Made by a program: the position numbers and the translations under genes
Source: an uncultured Verrucomicrobiota bacterium
GTDB lineage: Bacteria; Verrucomicrobiota; Verrucomicrobiia; Limisphaerales; UBA9464
Assembly (NCBI GenBank): GCA_903821635.1
Contig: CAIJLV010000130.1
Coordinates: forward strand, 1-32,426
Direction of reading: 5' to 3'
DNA length: 32,426 bases
The notes under the pieces: generated by a model
What the model saw: the letters and a program-made list of their open reading frames with translations, nothing else
The model's database searches: none
What the model was told of the DNA's origin: nothing
Shown: positions 1 through 7,931 of the stretch, one piece after another
Position numbering within the stretch: the stretch's first letter is position 1
Layout of the letters: every line of letters begins with the position of its first letter

Positions 1-145
1 TCCCGGCCGGTTAGCGGGTTCTGACGGAGTGTCGGGGCCGTGGTGGCGGGGTAGTCCCGCCCGGCATCCCAAAACTGTCAAAACTGCTGGCAACGGCCCC
101 CTTCGCCGCGTGCACCCCGTTGTCAGTCAGCCACTTGGGACAACC

Positions 146-272
146 GACTAACGACCCAAGCTCAGCGACCGCCGCCGGAAACGCCCGGTCGGCTGCAACA
201 ATCGCTGACAAATTACCTGAACCGTCCGACTGCCCATCGGGGCGGCGGTTCGCTGCAGCGCTCTGGTTAGGC
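146..272 (-). repeat. attC-like recombination site (integron cassette type)
   Basis: Imperfect inverted repeat of 127 bases. The left arm (146-178) begins GACTAAC and the reverse complement of the right arm begins GCCTAAC. Both continue into CAGCGA followed by CCGCCGCC, and the right arm carries one extra A that would bulge out. A further GGTCGG/CCGAC pairing lies inside. Core boxes of the RYYYAAC/GTTRRRY type, an extrahelical base and a length of about 60-140 bases are known features of integron attC sites; the outer GTTAGTC box departs from the consensus at one base. The stop codon of the gene at 267-674 falls inside the GCCTAAC box, as is common for cassette genes. No integrase gene is visible. 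That it recombines is inference. Confidence 0.6.
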
Positions 273-674
273 GGCGTCATTTGGTAACTGGCACTTCCGC
301 CAAAAGTGAAATGCTACAACCACAAGCCCGCCGATGCCTGCCGTAATCGCTCCGCGTGGAAAGGTGAACTGTCCATGCGCCTGACCCAACACCAGAACCT
401 CGAAGCCAATCCCCAAGACAAGTAGAGCAAGCGAGCCGAGCGCACGGTGAGCACGCGCCAAGCAAAAAGAACCCGCGAGAACGCCACCGAAACCTATAAG
501 AAAATTGGTCAGGGCTGGATACACCGCCGACAGAGCGGGAGATGAATCCGAGGTCATACCCGTAGCGACGCCGACGAAAACAAAAGCAGCCATGATTGCA
601 ATCGAAACCACGAACGCGACGAATATGGCCGCAAAGTATCTTAGCCACGAAGGGAACTGTGAGATTGCATTCAT
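267..674 (-). CDS. Small membrane protein, probable gene-cassette cargo
   Basis: A protein of 135 residues that I cannot assign to a named family. It has about four hydrophobic segments (roughly residues 10-35, 47-68, 72-97 and 108-128) with short loops and a C-terminal tail containing FWRKCQ, so an inner-membrane location is likely. The open frame continues upstream to 845, but ATG at 674 is preferred: it starts MNAISQ just before the first membrane segment, and the upstream part is not hydrophobic and overlaps a degenerate attC arm. Its stop codon lies in the attC-like core on its 3' side. It is not in an operon with the plus-strand genes. Function unknown. Confidence 0.6.
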   Translation of the reverse strand: MNAISQFPSWLRYFAAIFVAFVVSIAIMAAFVFVGVATGMTSDSSPALSAVYPALTNFLIGFGGVLAGSFCLARAHRALGSLALLVLGIGFEVLVLGQAHGQFTFPRGAITAGIGGLVVVAFHFWRKCQLPNDAA

Positions 675-686
675 ACGCGCGTAGCC

Positions 687-709
687 GCCTAGCAGAGTAT
701 TGAGCGACA
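687..709. repeat. Degenerate attC-like arm
   Basis: The plus strand starting GCCTAGCAGAG and ending TTGAGCGACA closely resembles the arm GCCTAACCAGAG...CAGCGA of the attC-like site at 146-272, with a few mismatches and two one-base gaps. It sits 13 bases upstream of the ATG at 674, where the end of the preceding attC would be expected if that gene is a cassette. A convincing partner arm was not found; GAATAACGGAGCG on the minus strand near 866 is a weak candidate and would give an over-long site. Confidence 0.35.
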
Positions 710-1190
710 ATTTCCAAACTTGTTTGTTGCCATACTGCTGTATGTCAAAAGCTCGACTTCGGTAAGCTTCTGTCCAGTCGTGATTTCCAAAGCAAAACTC
801 AGATTGGGGTCGCCCGAATTCCGCGCAAACCGATTTGAGAAACACGGCGGCGACGCTCCGTTATTCGGGGCACCGGTTCCGGTGTAACCGTGGATTTCGC
901 ACGCGCTGGGCGCGGGCTTGCGCACGGACCCAAGGCCCGATGGCGGGGGTGTTTTAAGGGGGGCGCGGTGGCGATGGGGGCCGGGCGCGGGCGCGGTCGC
1001 CTGCCTAAACCGGGTGTGGGCGGTCAGGAAAGGGCGCGGGGTGGAGGCGAAATTCCCTAGTCAAAGCGAGGCTGTGCTTCCCGCGGCCGCGGCCTATGTA
1101 GACGGGTGGGTTGGATTTTCGTCCGGCCGGGTGAGCCCGAGGACCAGCAAGGGGCTCCTAGCACCGCCGTTTGATCCGCCCTTTAACCCT
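710..1190. other. Region without a convincing gene
   Basis: No supported gene in this interval. It contains a perfect palindrome, CACCGG-TT-CCGGTG, at 871-884. Open frames run through it (upstream in-frame extensions of the genes on both sides), but they lack recognisable protein features, and the part in front of htrA reads as arginine/glycine-rich filler before an obvious signal peptide. It probably holds the promoter of the htrA run; no clear -35/-10 pair was found. Confidence 0.4.
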
Positions 1191-2714
1191 ATGAAAATTT
1201 CCAATTGTCCCACTTGGATCAAGTGCTCTCGGGCGCTCGTGAGTTGGGTCGCGTTGGCTTGCGCGGCGGCGATTCTGGTCGCGAATACGCGGGCCGCGGA
1301 ATCGCCCCCCAAACTGCCCGCCAAGTTGCGGATCGATGAAGCCAAGCTCGATCGGGAGGTGGAATTGACCGTCAGTTTTGGTCCCGTGGTCCGGCGGGTG
1401 GCGCCCAGTGTGGTCAGCGTCTTCACCACCAAGAAGGTGGCGAATCGCTTTTTGCCGGATGCCTTCTCCTTCTTTGAGGAGCCGAGGTTGCGGCGCTTTT
1501 TTGGGGAGGAGCCGCCGGACGGCCCGCGGATGCGGCCACGCTTTCGCAAGGAGCGAGGCTTGGGTTCGGGCGTCATCGTGACGCCGGACGGTTACATCCT
1601 CACCAACAACCATGTGGTGGAGGGGGCGGATGAAATCAAAGTTGCGTTGGCCGATGAGAAGAAACAGTTCCCGGCCCGCGTGATTGGACGCGATCCGCAG
1701 ACGGACATCGCGTTGCTCCAAATTGAGGCCCAAGATCTGCCCGCGGTGACCCTCACCGACAGCGACCGGGTCGAAGTGGGAGACGTCGTCCTCGCCGTGG
1801 GGAATCCGTTTGGCGTCGGCCAATCCGTCACGCACGGCATCATCAGCGCCTTGGGCCGGAGCGGGCTGGGGTTGGAGTCGTATGAGGATTTCATCCAGAC
1901 CGACGCGCCCATCAACCCGGGCAACTCCGGTGGGGCGTTGGTGGACGCGCAAGGCCGCCTCGTCGGCATCAATACGGCGATCGCCACCCGCTCCGGCGGG
2001 AGCTCCGGCGTCGGCTTTGCCGTGCCCGTCAACTTGGCGCGCGGGGTGATGAGTAAATTGCTTCAGGACGGCAAGGTGGTGCGCGGCTTCCTCGGCGTTT
2101 CCATTCAGGATCTGAATACGGAGCTGGCCAAGGAATTTGAAGCTCCCAGCGCGGAAGGCGCGTTGGTGGGCAACGTGGAGGCCAAAAGCGCCGCGGCCGA
2201 GGCCGGGATAAAGGCGGGCGACGTCATCATCGAGTTCAACCGCCGTCCGGTCGCCGACAGTCGGCAACTCCGCCTGCTGGTCGCGCACACCGAGCCGGGC
2301 ACCCAAGCCGAGGTGAAGGTGTGGCGGCAGGGCAAACCCAAGAACTTCACCGTAACCCTCGGGGAATTGCCGACGCGGAAAGACGTGCGGAACCCGGCGG
2401 ATCGGCCTGAATCCAGTGACGAAGTGTTGCGAGATGTGGCCGTGACCGACCTGACGCCGGAGGTGCGTCGGCAGTATGAAATTCCCGCGACCGTGGAGGG
2501 GGCACTCGTGAGCGAGCTCGAGCCCGATTCCGTCGCCTATGAAGCCGGCCTGCGCCCGGGCGATGTCGTGCAGGAGATCAATCGAAAACCCATCCGCTCC
2601 GCGGAGGACGCCGTGGCGGCCACGCGCCACGTTCCCGGTCGCCGGGTGCTGCTGCGAGTATGGAGCCAGGGCGGAAACCGTTTTTTGGTAATCAACGAAG
2701 CCAAAGACAAATGA
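1191..2714 (+). CDS. htrA: Periplasmic serine protease, HtrA/DegQ family
   Basis: An envelope protease of 507 residues that degrades or holds misfolded exported proteins. The start ATG at 1191 gives a Sec signal peptide (basic start, hydrophobic core to about residue 33, then RAAES). The trypsin-like domain carries the triad His141 (TNNHVV), Asp172 (QTDIAL) and Ser246 (GNSGG). Two PDZ domains follow at about residues 300-390 (GFLGVSIQ start) and 420-500 (EPDSVAYEAGLRPGD). This is the full DegP/DegQ architecture and normal length. An acidic/arginine-rich LA-loop-like insert (about residues 88-125) follows the first strand. The frame is open upstream to 918, but that stretch precedes the signal peptide and is rejected. 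The gene overlaps the next start by four bases (ATGA). Confidence 0.95.
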   Translation: MKISNCPTWIKCSRALVSWVALACAAAILVANTRAAESPPKLPAKLRIDEAKLDREVELTVSFGPVVRRVAPSVVSVFTTKKVANRFLPDAFSFFEEPRLRRFFGEEPPDGPRMRPRFRKERGLGSGVIVTPDGYILTNNHVVEGADEIKVALADEKKQFPARVIGRDPQTDIALLQIEAQDLPAVTLTDSDRVEVGDVVLAVGNPFGVGQSVTHGIISALGRSGLGLESYEDFIQTDAPINPGNSGGALVDAQGRLVGINTAIATRSGGSSGVGFAVPVNLARGVMSKLLQDGKVVRGFLGVSIQDLNTELAKEFEAPSAEGALVGNVEAKSAAAEAGIKAGDVIIEFNRRPVADSRQLRLLVAHTEPGTQAEVKVWRQGKPKNFTVTLGELPTRKDVRNPADRPESSDEVLRDVAVTDLTPEVRRQYEIPATVEGALVSELEPDSVAYEAGLRPGDVVQEINRKPIRSAEDAVAATRHVPGRRVLLRVWSQGGNRFLVINEAKDK

Positions 2715-3172
2715 AACTCACCAGCGACGCCTTTACCGAAGGGCAACCGATTCCGATTCGATACACCGGTGACGGGCCCGACGTCTCGCCGCCGCTCCGT
2801 TGGCGCGGCGCCCCGCAGGGCACCCAAGGCTTTGCCCTCATCTGTGACGACCCCGACGCGCCGAAGGGCACTTGGGTGCATTGGTTGCTCTATGGGTTGC
2901 CCGCCACCACCGACCACTTGCCGGAGAAATATCCGACCCTCAGCACGCTGCCCGGGGGTGCCCGCCAAGGGCTTACCGATTTCAAGCGCACCGGCTACGG
3001 CGGCCCGTGCCCGCCGCCCGGCAAGGTCCACCACTATCACTTCAAGCTCTACGCGCTTGATACCGAACTGGAACTGCCCGCGGGCGCGACCAAGCTCGAA
3101 CTGCTCGAAGCCATGGACGGGCACACGCTGGCCGAAGCGACGCTGACCGGAACTTACCAACGCCGCCGCTGA
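2711..3172 (+). CDS. YbhB/YbcL-type PEBP (Raf kinase inhibitor-like) protein
   Basis: A phosphatidylethanolamine-binding-protein family member of 153 residues, the usual length for bacterial YbhB. Family motifs seen are DGPDVSPPLRW near residue 19, CDDPDAPKGTWVHW near residue 50 and PPPGKVHHYHFKLYALD near residue 100, which together form the anion-binding pocket of PEBPs. No signal peptide is seen, so it is probably cytoplasmic. The biochemical role of bacterial members is poorly known. The start ATG at 2711 overlaps the htrA stop as ATGA, implying translational coupling with the protease gene. An in-frame ATG further upstream (2660) lies inside htrA and adds nothing conserved. Confidence 0.93.
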   Translation: MKLTSDAFTEGQPIPIRYTGDGPDVSPPLRWRGAPQGTQGFALICDDPDAPKGTWVHWLLYGLPATTDHLPEKYPTLSTLPGGARQGLTDFKRTGYGGPCPPPGKVHHYHFKLYALDTELELPAGATKLELLEAMDGHTLAEATLTGTYQRRR

Positions 3173-3383
3173 ACCGCCCACCAATGTCACGCTCAGGGCT
3201 AGCATCGGCATCGATCTGGGCGACTCGAATTCCGCCGCCGCCGTCTTGCGCGGCGGCCGGCCCGTCATCATCGCCGCCCGCGTCAAGAAGGGCGACGAGG
3301 TCCTGCAGCTCCGCGACGACCACGGCCGCCCCTTGTGGGCGGGTTCGGGGCGCCGCCGGGGGCCGCCCCAACCGCGACTATGA
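3147..3383 (+). pseudogene. Orphan open frame without a start codon, possible gene remnant
   Basis: From 3147 a stop-free frame reads about 78 codons to a TGA at 3381-3383, which overlaps the ATG of the ZIP transporter gene. The middle reads [18 protein letters not shown] followed by [18 protein letters not shown] and [11 protein letters not shown]. The first part resembles the phosphate-1 loop of Hsp70/actin-fold ATPases (IGIDLGTTNS type). No ATG or GTG is available in the frame; only a TTG within the motif. Either this is the tail of a lost gene, or it starts at an unusual codon. The Hsp70-like resemblance covers too few residues to name a family. Confidence 0.35.
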
Positions 3384-4192
3384 GTGACTGGTTTCGCAGC
3401 TTACATCCCACGGTGCAGGCCCTGCTGGCGGGGCTGTTCACCTGGGCCATCACGGCCTTGGGCGCGGCGCTGGTGCTGTTCACTTCGCAGGTCCGGCCGC
3501 GAACGCTCGATGCTATGGAAGGCTTTGCGGCCGGTGTGATGATCGCCGCCAGTTATTGGTCGCTCCTAGCGCCCGCAATCGAATTGTCGGCGGGTGGACC
3601 GATGCCGAACTGGTTTCCTCCGGCGGTGGGCTTTCTTCTGGGCGGGCTGTTCCTTTGGTCGCTGGACCGGCTGTTGCCGCACTTGCATCGCGGTTTGCCG
3701 ACCGAGCAAGCGGAGGGAATCAAGACGGCGTGGACCCGGAACTTTCTGCTCATCCTGGCCATCACGCTGCACAACATTCCCGAGGGCCTCGCGGTCGGCG
3801 TGGCGTTTGGTGCGGCCGCGCAAACGCTCCCGTCGGCCAGTTTGTCGGCGGCTGTGGCGCTGACGGTGGGCATTGGCTTGCAGAACTTCCCCGAAGGTTT
3901 GGCCATCTCGCTACCGTTGCGGCGAGAGGGAATGTCGCGTTGGAGGAGTCTGTATTATGGCCAGGCGTCGGCACTGGTGGAACCGCCGGCGGCCGTGCTT
4001 GGAGCCGCCCTTGTGGCCGTTGCCCAGCCCGTTTTGCCCTACGCGCTGAGTTTCGCGGCCGGCGCGATGGTTTTCGTCGTCGTGGAAGAACTGATTCCTG
4101 AATCCCAACGCAGCCCCAATCACGACCTCGCCACGCTGGCGGCGCTCTTGGGATTTGTCGTGATGATGCTGCTCGACTTGGCGTTTCGCTGA
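3380..4192 (+). CDS. ZIP-family divalent metal transporter (GufA-like)
   Basis: A polytopic inner-membrane protein of 270 residues with about eight hydrophobic segments, predicted to import zinc or other divalent metals. The two signature helices are present: HNIPEG (His131 to Glu135) and QNFPEG (Gln168 to Glu172), the metal-site helices IV and V. Gln in place of His in the second motif is, as I recall, usual in the GufA subgroup. The loop before the first motif is short rather than histidine-rich. ATG 3380 (MSDWF) is preferred over ATG 3335, which adds a glycine/proline stretch and overlaps the orphan frame upstream. Next to a Dps and stress genes, a role in metal homeostasis under stress is an inference. 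Confidence 0.88.
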   Translation: MSDWFRSLHPTVQALLAGLFTWAITALGAALVLFTSQVRPRTLDAMEGFAAGVMIAASYWSLLAPAIELSAGGPMPNWFPPAVGFLLGGLFLWSLDRLLPHLHRGLPTEQAEGIKTAWTRNFLLILAITLHNIPEGLAVGVAFGAAAQTLPSASLSAAVALTVGIGLQNFPEGLAISLPLRREGMSRWRSLYYGQASALVEPPAAVLGAALVAVAQPVLPYALSFAAGAMVFVVVEELIPESQRSPNHDLATLAALLGFVVMMLLDLAFR

Positions 4193-4329
4193 ACTTCCGG
4201 CCCCGCCCAGTTCTCAGCTCGAATCTACCCGTGACCCATCCTCACTCGCTTAGTGAGACGAGCGGACACGGCCACCGCGACGTGCTGGTAGCCGTCCACG
4301 TGCCCGGAAGACTGCCCCGTGAGTAGCGC

Positions 4330-4348
4330 CGCTTGTTCGAGCGTTTTT
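4330..4348 (+). terminator. Weak hairpin followed by T5
   Basis: CGCT-TGTTCG-AGCG followed directly by TTTTT, about 140 bases after the ZIP gene. The stem is only four pairs (six if a T-G pair closes over a two-base loop), so it is a weak candidate for ending the htrA-ZIP transcript. The rest of the 4193-4471 gap holds another short hairpin (4241-4257) and presumably the hpf promoter. Confidence 0.3.
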
Positions 4349-4471
4349 GGGCGTTAGCTGGCACGGGCGGATGATTGACCGGCTTCGGTGGTTTTGCCGG
4401 GGCAAAGTTGGTGTGTTCTCTGCCAATTCTGGAACGGCAGGCAGGCGTCAATGCTGCGATAAGTTCAACGT

Positions 4472-4891
4472 ATGGAACTGCCCGTTCAAATTACCTATCG
4501 CAACATGGAGGCGTCTGCGGCGGTGACGGCGCGGATTCACGAAGAGGCCGCCAAGTTGGACGAATTTTTTCCTCGAATCACCAGTTGCCGGGTGATCGTG
4601 GAGGCGCCCCACCGGCATCACAAGTGGGGTGAGTTGTTTCACGTCCGGATCGACTTGGGGGTGCCCGGCAACGAACTCGTGGTCAGTCACGAACCATCGC
4701 CGCACGCCACGCTCGGTCACGACGAGGCGGCGATCAAAAAGCACATCGAGTTGCACCCCGAGCACAAGGACATCTACGTCGCCATCCGGGACGCGTTTGC
4801 CAGTGCCCGCCGGCGTTTGCAGGACTACGTCCGGCGCCTACGGGGCGAAGTAAAAACCCACGCCCAGAAACCCGAAGTCGAGGTCCTTTAG
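4472..4891 (+). CDS. hpf: Ribosome hibernation factor, HPF/RaiA family
   Basis: A protein of 139 residues related to the short ribosome-binding hibernation factors, which sit in the ribosomal decoding region and inactivate 70S/100S particles during starvation. It begins with the typical beta strand (LPVQITYRNME) and the helix with AAKLDEFFPRITSCRVIVE. It ends with the second helix KDIYVAIRDAFASARRRLQDY and a charged tail. It lacks the long C-terminal dimerisation domain of long HPF, so it is of the short type. The loop near residues 45-85 is histidine-rich. No clear Shine-Dalgarno sequence is seen before the ATG. It heads the block that also holds dps. Confidence 0.88.
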   Translation: MELPVQITYRNMEASAAVTARIHEEAAKLDEFFPRITSCRVIVEAPHRHHKWGELFHVRIDLGVPGNELVVSHEPSPHATLGHDEAAIKKHIELHPEHKDIYVAIRDAFASARRRLQDYVRRLRGEVKTHAQKPEVEVL

Positions 4892-4907
4892 CCTCTGTCG
4901 CTGGCCC

Positions 4908-5255
4908 ATGAAACCCTCCGGAACCACCGCTGGAACCGCGTCCCCCAAGGCGGGGCTTTCGGTCAAAGCCCGGCGGTCGCTGAAGGCCCGGGGCCTGTGT
5001 TCGGACGCGCCTTGGCAGGTCGTCGAAATGCCGAATCAACTGCGGCTCCGTCAGCAAACGCCTAGCTCCGCCAGCCCCTCGAAGCCGCCCGAAGTGTGTT
5101 TCTACTATTGGCGCGCCAAGGTCCGGCCCCCGCCGGCGCCTGCGTCCAAATCCAAACGTCCGGCCGCCGGCTCGCTGCGGGCTGCGGGCCGAGTCAGCCC
5201 CCGCCGCGGCGCCAAATCCCCCCGATCTCATGAAGCTAAACCCGATTCGAAGTGA
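4908..5255 (+). CDS. Basic, proline-rich hypothetical protein
   Basis: An open frame of 115 codons between hpf and dps. The product is rich in Arg, Lys, Pro and Ser, with one more ordinary central stretch (PWQVVEMPNQ; PEVCFYYWRAKVR). It matches no family I know. It starts 17 bases after the hpf stop and overlaps the dps start by 26 bases. G or C predominates at third codon positions as in neighbouring genes, which favours real coding, but the reverse strand is open too. A small nucleic-acid-binding protein is possible from the charge alone. Confidence 0.45.
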   Translation: MKPSGTTAGTASPKAGLSVKARRSLKARGLCSDAPWQVVEMPNQLRLRQQTPSSASPSKPPEVCFYYWRAKVRPPPAPASKSKRPAAGSLRAAGRVSPRRGAKSPRSHEAKPDSK

Positions 5256-5721
5256 GCTGGCCCCAGATGTCCGGGCTGAACTCGTCACGTTGCTGAACCT
5301 GCTGTTGGCTGACGCCAGCGATCTTCGTTCGCACGCCAAGCACGCTCACTGGAACGTGAAGGGCCTCACCTTCCTTCAACTGCATGAACTCTTCGACCGG
5401 GCGGCCGGCGAGGCGGATACGTGGATCGACGACTTGGCCGAACGCGCGGTGCAACTGGGGGGCGTGGCCCTTGGCACGGTGCGGCTGGCGGCTTTGGTGA
5501 CGCGCCTCCCGGAATTTCCCGGTGGGTCCATCGAAGGGCCAGCGGCCGTCGCTGCACTGACGGAATCGCTGGCGGCTTTTGCCCGGGCCATGCGGGCCGC
5601 GGTGGAGCAGGCGACCCGCCTGGGCGATGCGAACACGGCGGACCTGTGCACCGAGGTGTCCCGCGCCGCCGACAAATTGATCTGGCTGTTGGGGTCGCAT
5701 TTGCCGGAGACAGTTCGGTAG
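5230..5721 (+). CDS. dps: Dps-type ferritin-like DNA-protection protein
   Basis: A protein of 163 residues forming a four-helix ferritin-like fold. The Dps ferroxidase residues are all present with the right spacing: His40, His52, Asp56, Asp67 and Glu71, in the motifs AHWNVKG and DTWIDDLAER. Dps dodecamers oxidise iron with peroxide and store it, and some bind DNA. The N-terminus is short with few lysines, so DNA binding through an N-terminal tail is doubtful; the basic protein encoded just upstream could compensate, but that is speculation. It lies 46 bases before the next gene. Confidence 0.93.
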   Translation: MKLNPIRSELAPDVRAELVTLLNLLLADASDLRSHAKHAHWNVKGLTFLQLHELFDRAAGEADTWIDDLAERAVQLGGVALGTVRLAALVTRLPEFPGGSIEGPAAVAALTESLAAFARAMRAAVEQATRLGDANTADLCTEVSRAADKLIWLLGSHLPETVR

Positions 5722-5767
5722 GGCGGACCCGTGCACGGGCGCTGGCCGACGCGGCTGAGGGTGCCTG

Positions 5768-7444
5768 ATGAAGCCTGATTCCACGATTGAAACGGTGCCG
5801 CCCAGCCTCCCGTCCCAAGAGGCGTTGCTTCCGTTTTTGCTGAACCCCCACTCGTATCCGCACCGGCCGCGGAGCGTTCGGTTGGTGCAGACTCACGCCT
5901 CGTTTGTCCTCCTCGCGCCACCCTTCGTTTACAAAGTTAAGAAGCCCGTGAACTTTGGCTTCCTGAATTTTTCCACCCTGGAAAAGCGCCGGCACTTCTG
6001 CGAACGCGAGGTCGCCCTGAACCGCCGACTCTGTCCGAAGATCTACCTCGGCGTCGTGCCCATTTCCCGCCGCGAAGGCCGCTTCGCGTTCGGCCCCGGT
6101 GGCGAGGTGGTGGAATACGCGGTGCAGATGCGGAAGCTGGCCGACGGTTACTTTCTCGACCAACTCGTCCAACGCGAGCAAGTGACGCCGGGTGACCTCA
6201 AGCGCATCGCGACGACGCTAAAGCAATTCTACGAAACGCAACGGCCGACCGCCGAACTTCAAGCGTGGGGCGGCTTGGAGCGGTTGCGGATCAGCACCGA
6301 CGAAAACTTCCGCCAAACCCGGGAGTTCATTGACCACACGGTGTCCCGCTCGGCCTTCGAAACCCTTCGGCTTTTTACGGACACGTTTTACGCCCGCCAC
6401 AAAACGCTCTTTGCCGCCCGCGTCCGGGAACAGCGCATCCGCGATTGCCACGGGGATCTGCACCTCGAACACATCCACCTCACCCCGCGGGCCTTGCACA
6501 TCTACGACTGCATCGAGTTCAACGACCGCTTCCGCTACGTGGATGTCGCCAATGACGCGGCGTTTTTGGCGATGGACCTGGACTATGCGGGCCGGCCGGA
6601 TCTCGCGCGCCAGTTCGCCGACCAGATGGCGACGGCGCTCCACGACGAGGGCCTGCCGCGGTTGCTGGATTTCTACAAGTGCTACCGGGCCAACGTGCGG
6701 GGAAAAGTCGAGAGCCTGCACAGTGTCACCCCCGCCGCGCCGGAGGACGAACGCCGGGCCAGCGCCGAACGGGCCCGCCGCTACTTCCGGCTCGCGCTGC
6801 AATACGCCGTGGCCGGCTCGACGCCGATGGTGCTCGTCGTGGCCGGCCGCATTGCCTCGGGCAAGAGCACTTTGGCGCACGCGCTGGGGGCGGAACTGGG
6901 GTGGGACGTTTACGCCTCGGATTACCTACGCAAACAGTTGGCTGGCTTCCCCCTCTATGAGCGCAGCAGCGCGGGCGCCCGGGCTCGGCTCTACTCCGCA
7001 GCGATGACGGCGAAGACCTACGCCCGGCTGCTGGCCCTCGCCGATTTGCACCTGCAGCAAGGTCGCAGCGTGATTCTGGACGCCACGTTCGGCCGTCGCT
7101 CGCTGCGGGCGTTGCTGGCTCGCCGCTTCGGGAAAAACGGCTGGGCTTGGCGCCTCTTGGAGGCACAGGCGGGCACGGCCACGATCAAGCGCCGACTGCG
7201 GGCCCGCGAAGCAAAACCGGACGAAATCTCCGACGCGCGCTTGGAAGACTTTGCCCTGCTCACCGGTCGCTACGAACCGCCCGATGAACTGGCCGCGGGG
7301 CAGCGAGTAAAAATCCGCTGCGGGGGCCCGCTCGCGCACAGCGTTCGCCAAGCGCTTCGGGGGTTGGCTCGCCTGCAAGTGAATTCCCCGGCGCCTTTAA
7401 CTTCAACCCCACGCGGTCCCCAACGCAAACCGTCCCGCCCATGA
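5768..7444 (+). CDS. Fused aminoglycoside-phosphotransferase-like and P-loop kinase-like protein
   Basis: A protein of 558 residues with two parts. The N-terminal part (to about 340) is of the APH/choline-kinase fold: the phosphotransferase loop is DCHGDLHLEH (His228, Asp230), followed by the metal-binding IYDCIEFNDRFRYVDV region. The C-terminal part (about 350-530) is a P-loop kinase of the zeta-toxin/adenylylsulfate-kinase-like type with GRIASGKST (Lys366) and a DATFGRRSLR segment. This matches the two-domain architecture of COG2187 plus COG0645. The substrate is unknown, and annotation as antibiotic resistance would be unsafe. The stop overlaps the next ATG (ATGA). The last 25 residues are proline-rich and probably disordered. 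Confidence 0.85.
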   Translation: MKPDSTIETVPPSLPSQEALLPFLLNPHSYPHRPRSVRLVQTHASFVLLAPPFVYKVKKPVNFGFLNFSTLEKRRHFCEREVALNRRLCPKIYLGVVPISRREGRFAFGPGGEVVEYAVQMRKLADGYFLDQLVQREQVTPGDLKRIATTLKQFYETQRPTAELQAWGGLERLRISTDENFRQTREFIDHTVSRSAFETLRLFTDTFYARHKTLFAARVREQRIRDCHGDLHLEHIHLTPRALHIYDCIEFNDRFRYVDVANDAAFLAMDLDYAGRPDLARQFADQMATALHDEGLPRLLDFYKCYRANVRGKVESLHSVTPAAPEDERRASAERARRYFRLALQYAVAGSTPMVLVVAGRIASGKSTLAHALGAELGWDVYASDYLRKQLAGFPLYERSSAGARARLYSAAMTAKTYARLLALADLHLQQGRSVILDATFGRRSLRALLARRFGKNGWAWRLLEAQAGTATIKRRLRAREAKPDEISDARLEDFALLTGRYEPPDELAAGQRVKIRCGGPLAHSVRQALRGLARLQVNSPAPLTSTPRGPQRKPSRP

Positions 7445-7908
7445 ATGCCGCCCATCTCCACCTCATGTTGAATCACCTGCCGGTGCTCGGAACTGCGTTT
7501 GGCCTCGCCTTACTGGTTTGGGCCCAGTGGACGCGGAGCGATGAAATAAAACGCGTCGGCCTCGGCGTGATGGCGCTCGTGACGCTGCTTGCTGTGCCGG
7601 CGTTTCTGACCGGCGAACCGGCGGAAGACCTCGTCGGGTCGTTGCCCGGGATTTCACACGCCGACATGGAGTCCCATGAGGAGGCAGCCGAGACGGCGTT
7701 CATTGCCCAAATCGTGCTCGGGGTGGGCGCTGTGGGTGGCTTGATGGCGTTTCGCGGGGCGCGAACGATGGCGAACTGGTTCGTCGGTTTGATGCTGCTC
7801 GGGGCGCTCGTGGTGTCCGTCCTCATGGCCCGCACGGCGAATCTGGGGGGCGAAGTGCGCCATCCGGAAATCCGCTCCGACTTCAAGGTGGCCGTGCCCG
7901 CTCCGTGA
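7441..7908 (+). CDS. Small four-helix membrane protein
   Basis: A protein of 155 residues with four predicted membrane segments. It begins HLHLMLNHLPVLG and ends with ARTANLGGEVRHPEI. Paired conserved histidines at membrane ends suggest a possible haem or metal ligand role, similar to DUF2231-like proteins, but this is only resemblance. A hydrophilic acidic/histidine segment (ISHADMESHEEAAET) lies between helices two and three. It is coupled to the upstream kinase-like gene by an ATGA overlap, and its own stop overlaps a possible GTG start of the next gene. Confidence 0.75.
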   Translation: MNAAHLHLMLNHLPVLGTAFGLALLVWAQWTRSDEIKRVGLGVMALVTLLAVPAFLTGEPAEDLVGSLPGISHADMESHEEAAETAFIAQIVLGVGAVGGLMAFRGARTMANWFVGLMLLGALVVSVLMARTANLGGEVRHPEIRSDFKVAVPAP

Positions 7909-7931
7909 GCGCGGTTCAACCGCACCCCACC

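Noticed and set aside
11..280. Minus-strand open frame of 89 codons
   Set aside because: It runs straight through the attC-like palindrome and has no protein-like features.
689..925. Minus-strand open frame of 78 codons
   Set aside because: No conserved features, and it overlaps the degenerate attC arm and another open frame.
918..1190. In-frame upstream extension of htrA
   Set aside because: It would put 91 Arg/Gly-rich residues before a clear signal peptide; ATG 1191 is the sensible start.
1158..2630. 490-codon minus-strand frame antisense to htrA
   Set aside because: A product of high GC content; the plus strand encodes a complete protease with its catalytic triad.
4241..4257. CTCACT-CGCTT-AGTGAG hairpin as terminator
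   Set aside because: Six pairs with no following T-run; too weak to call.
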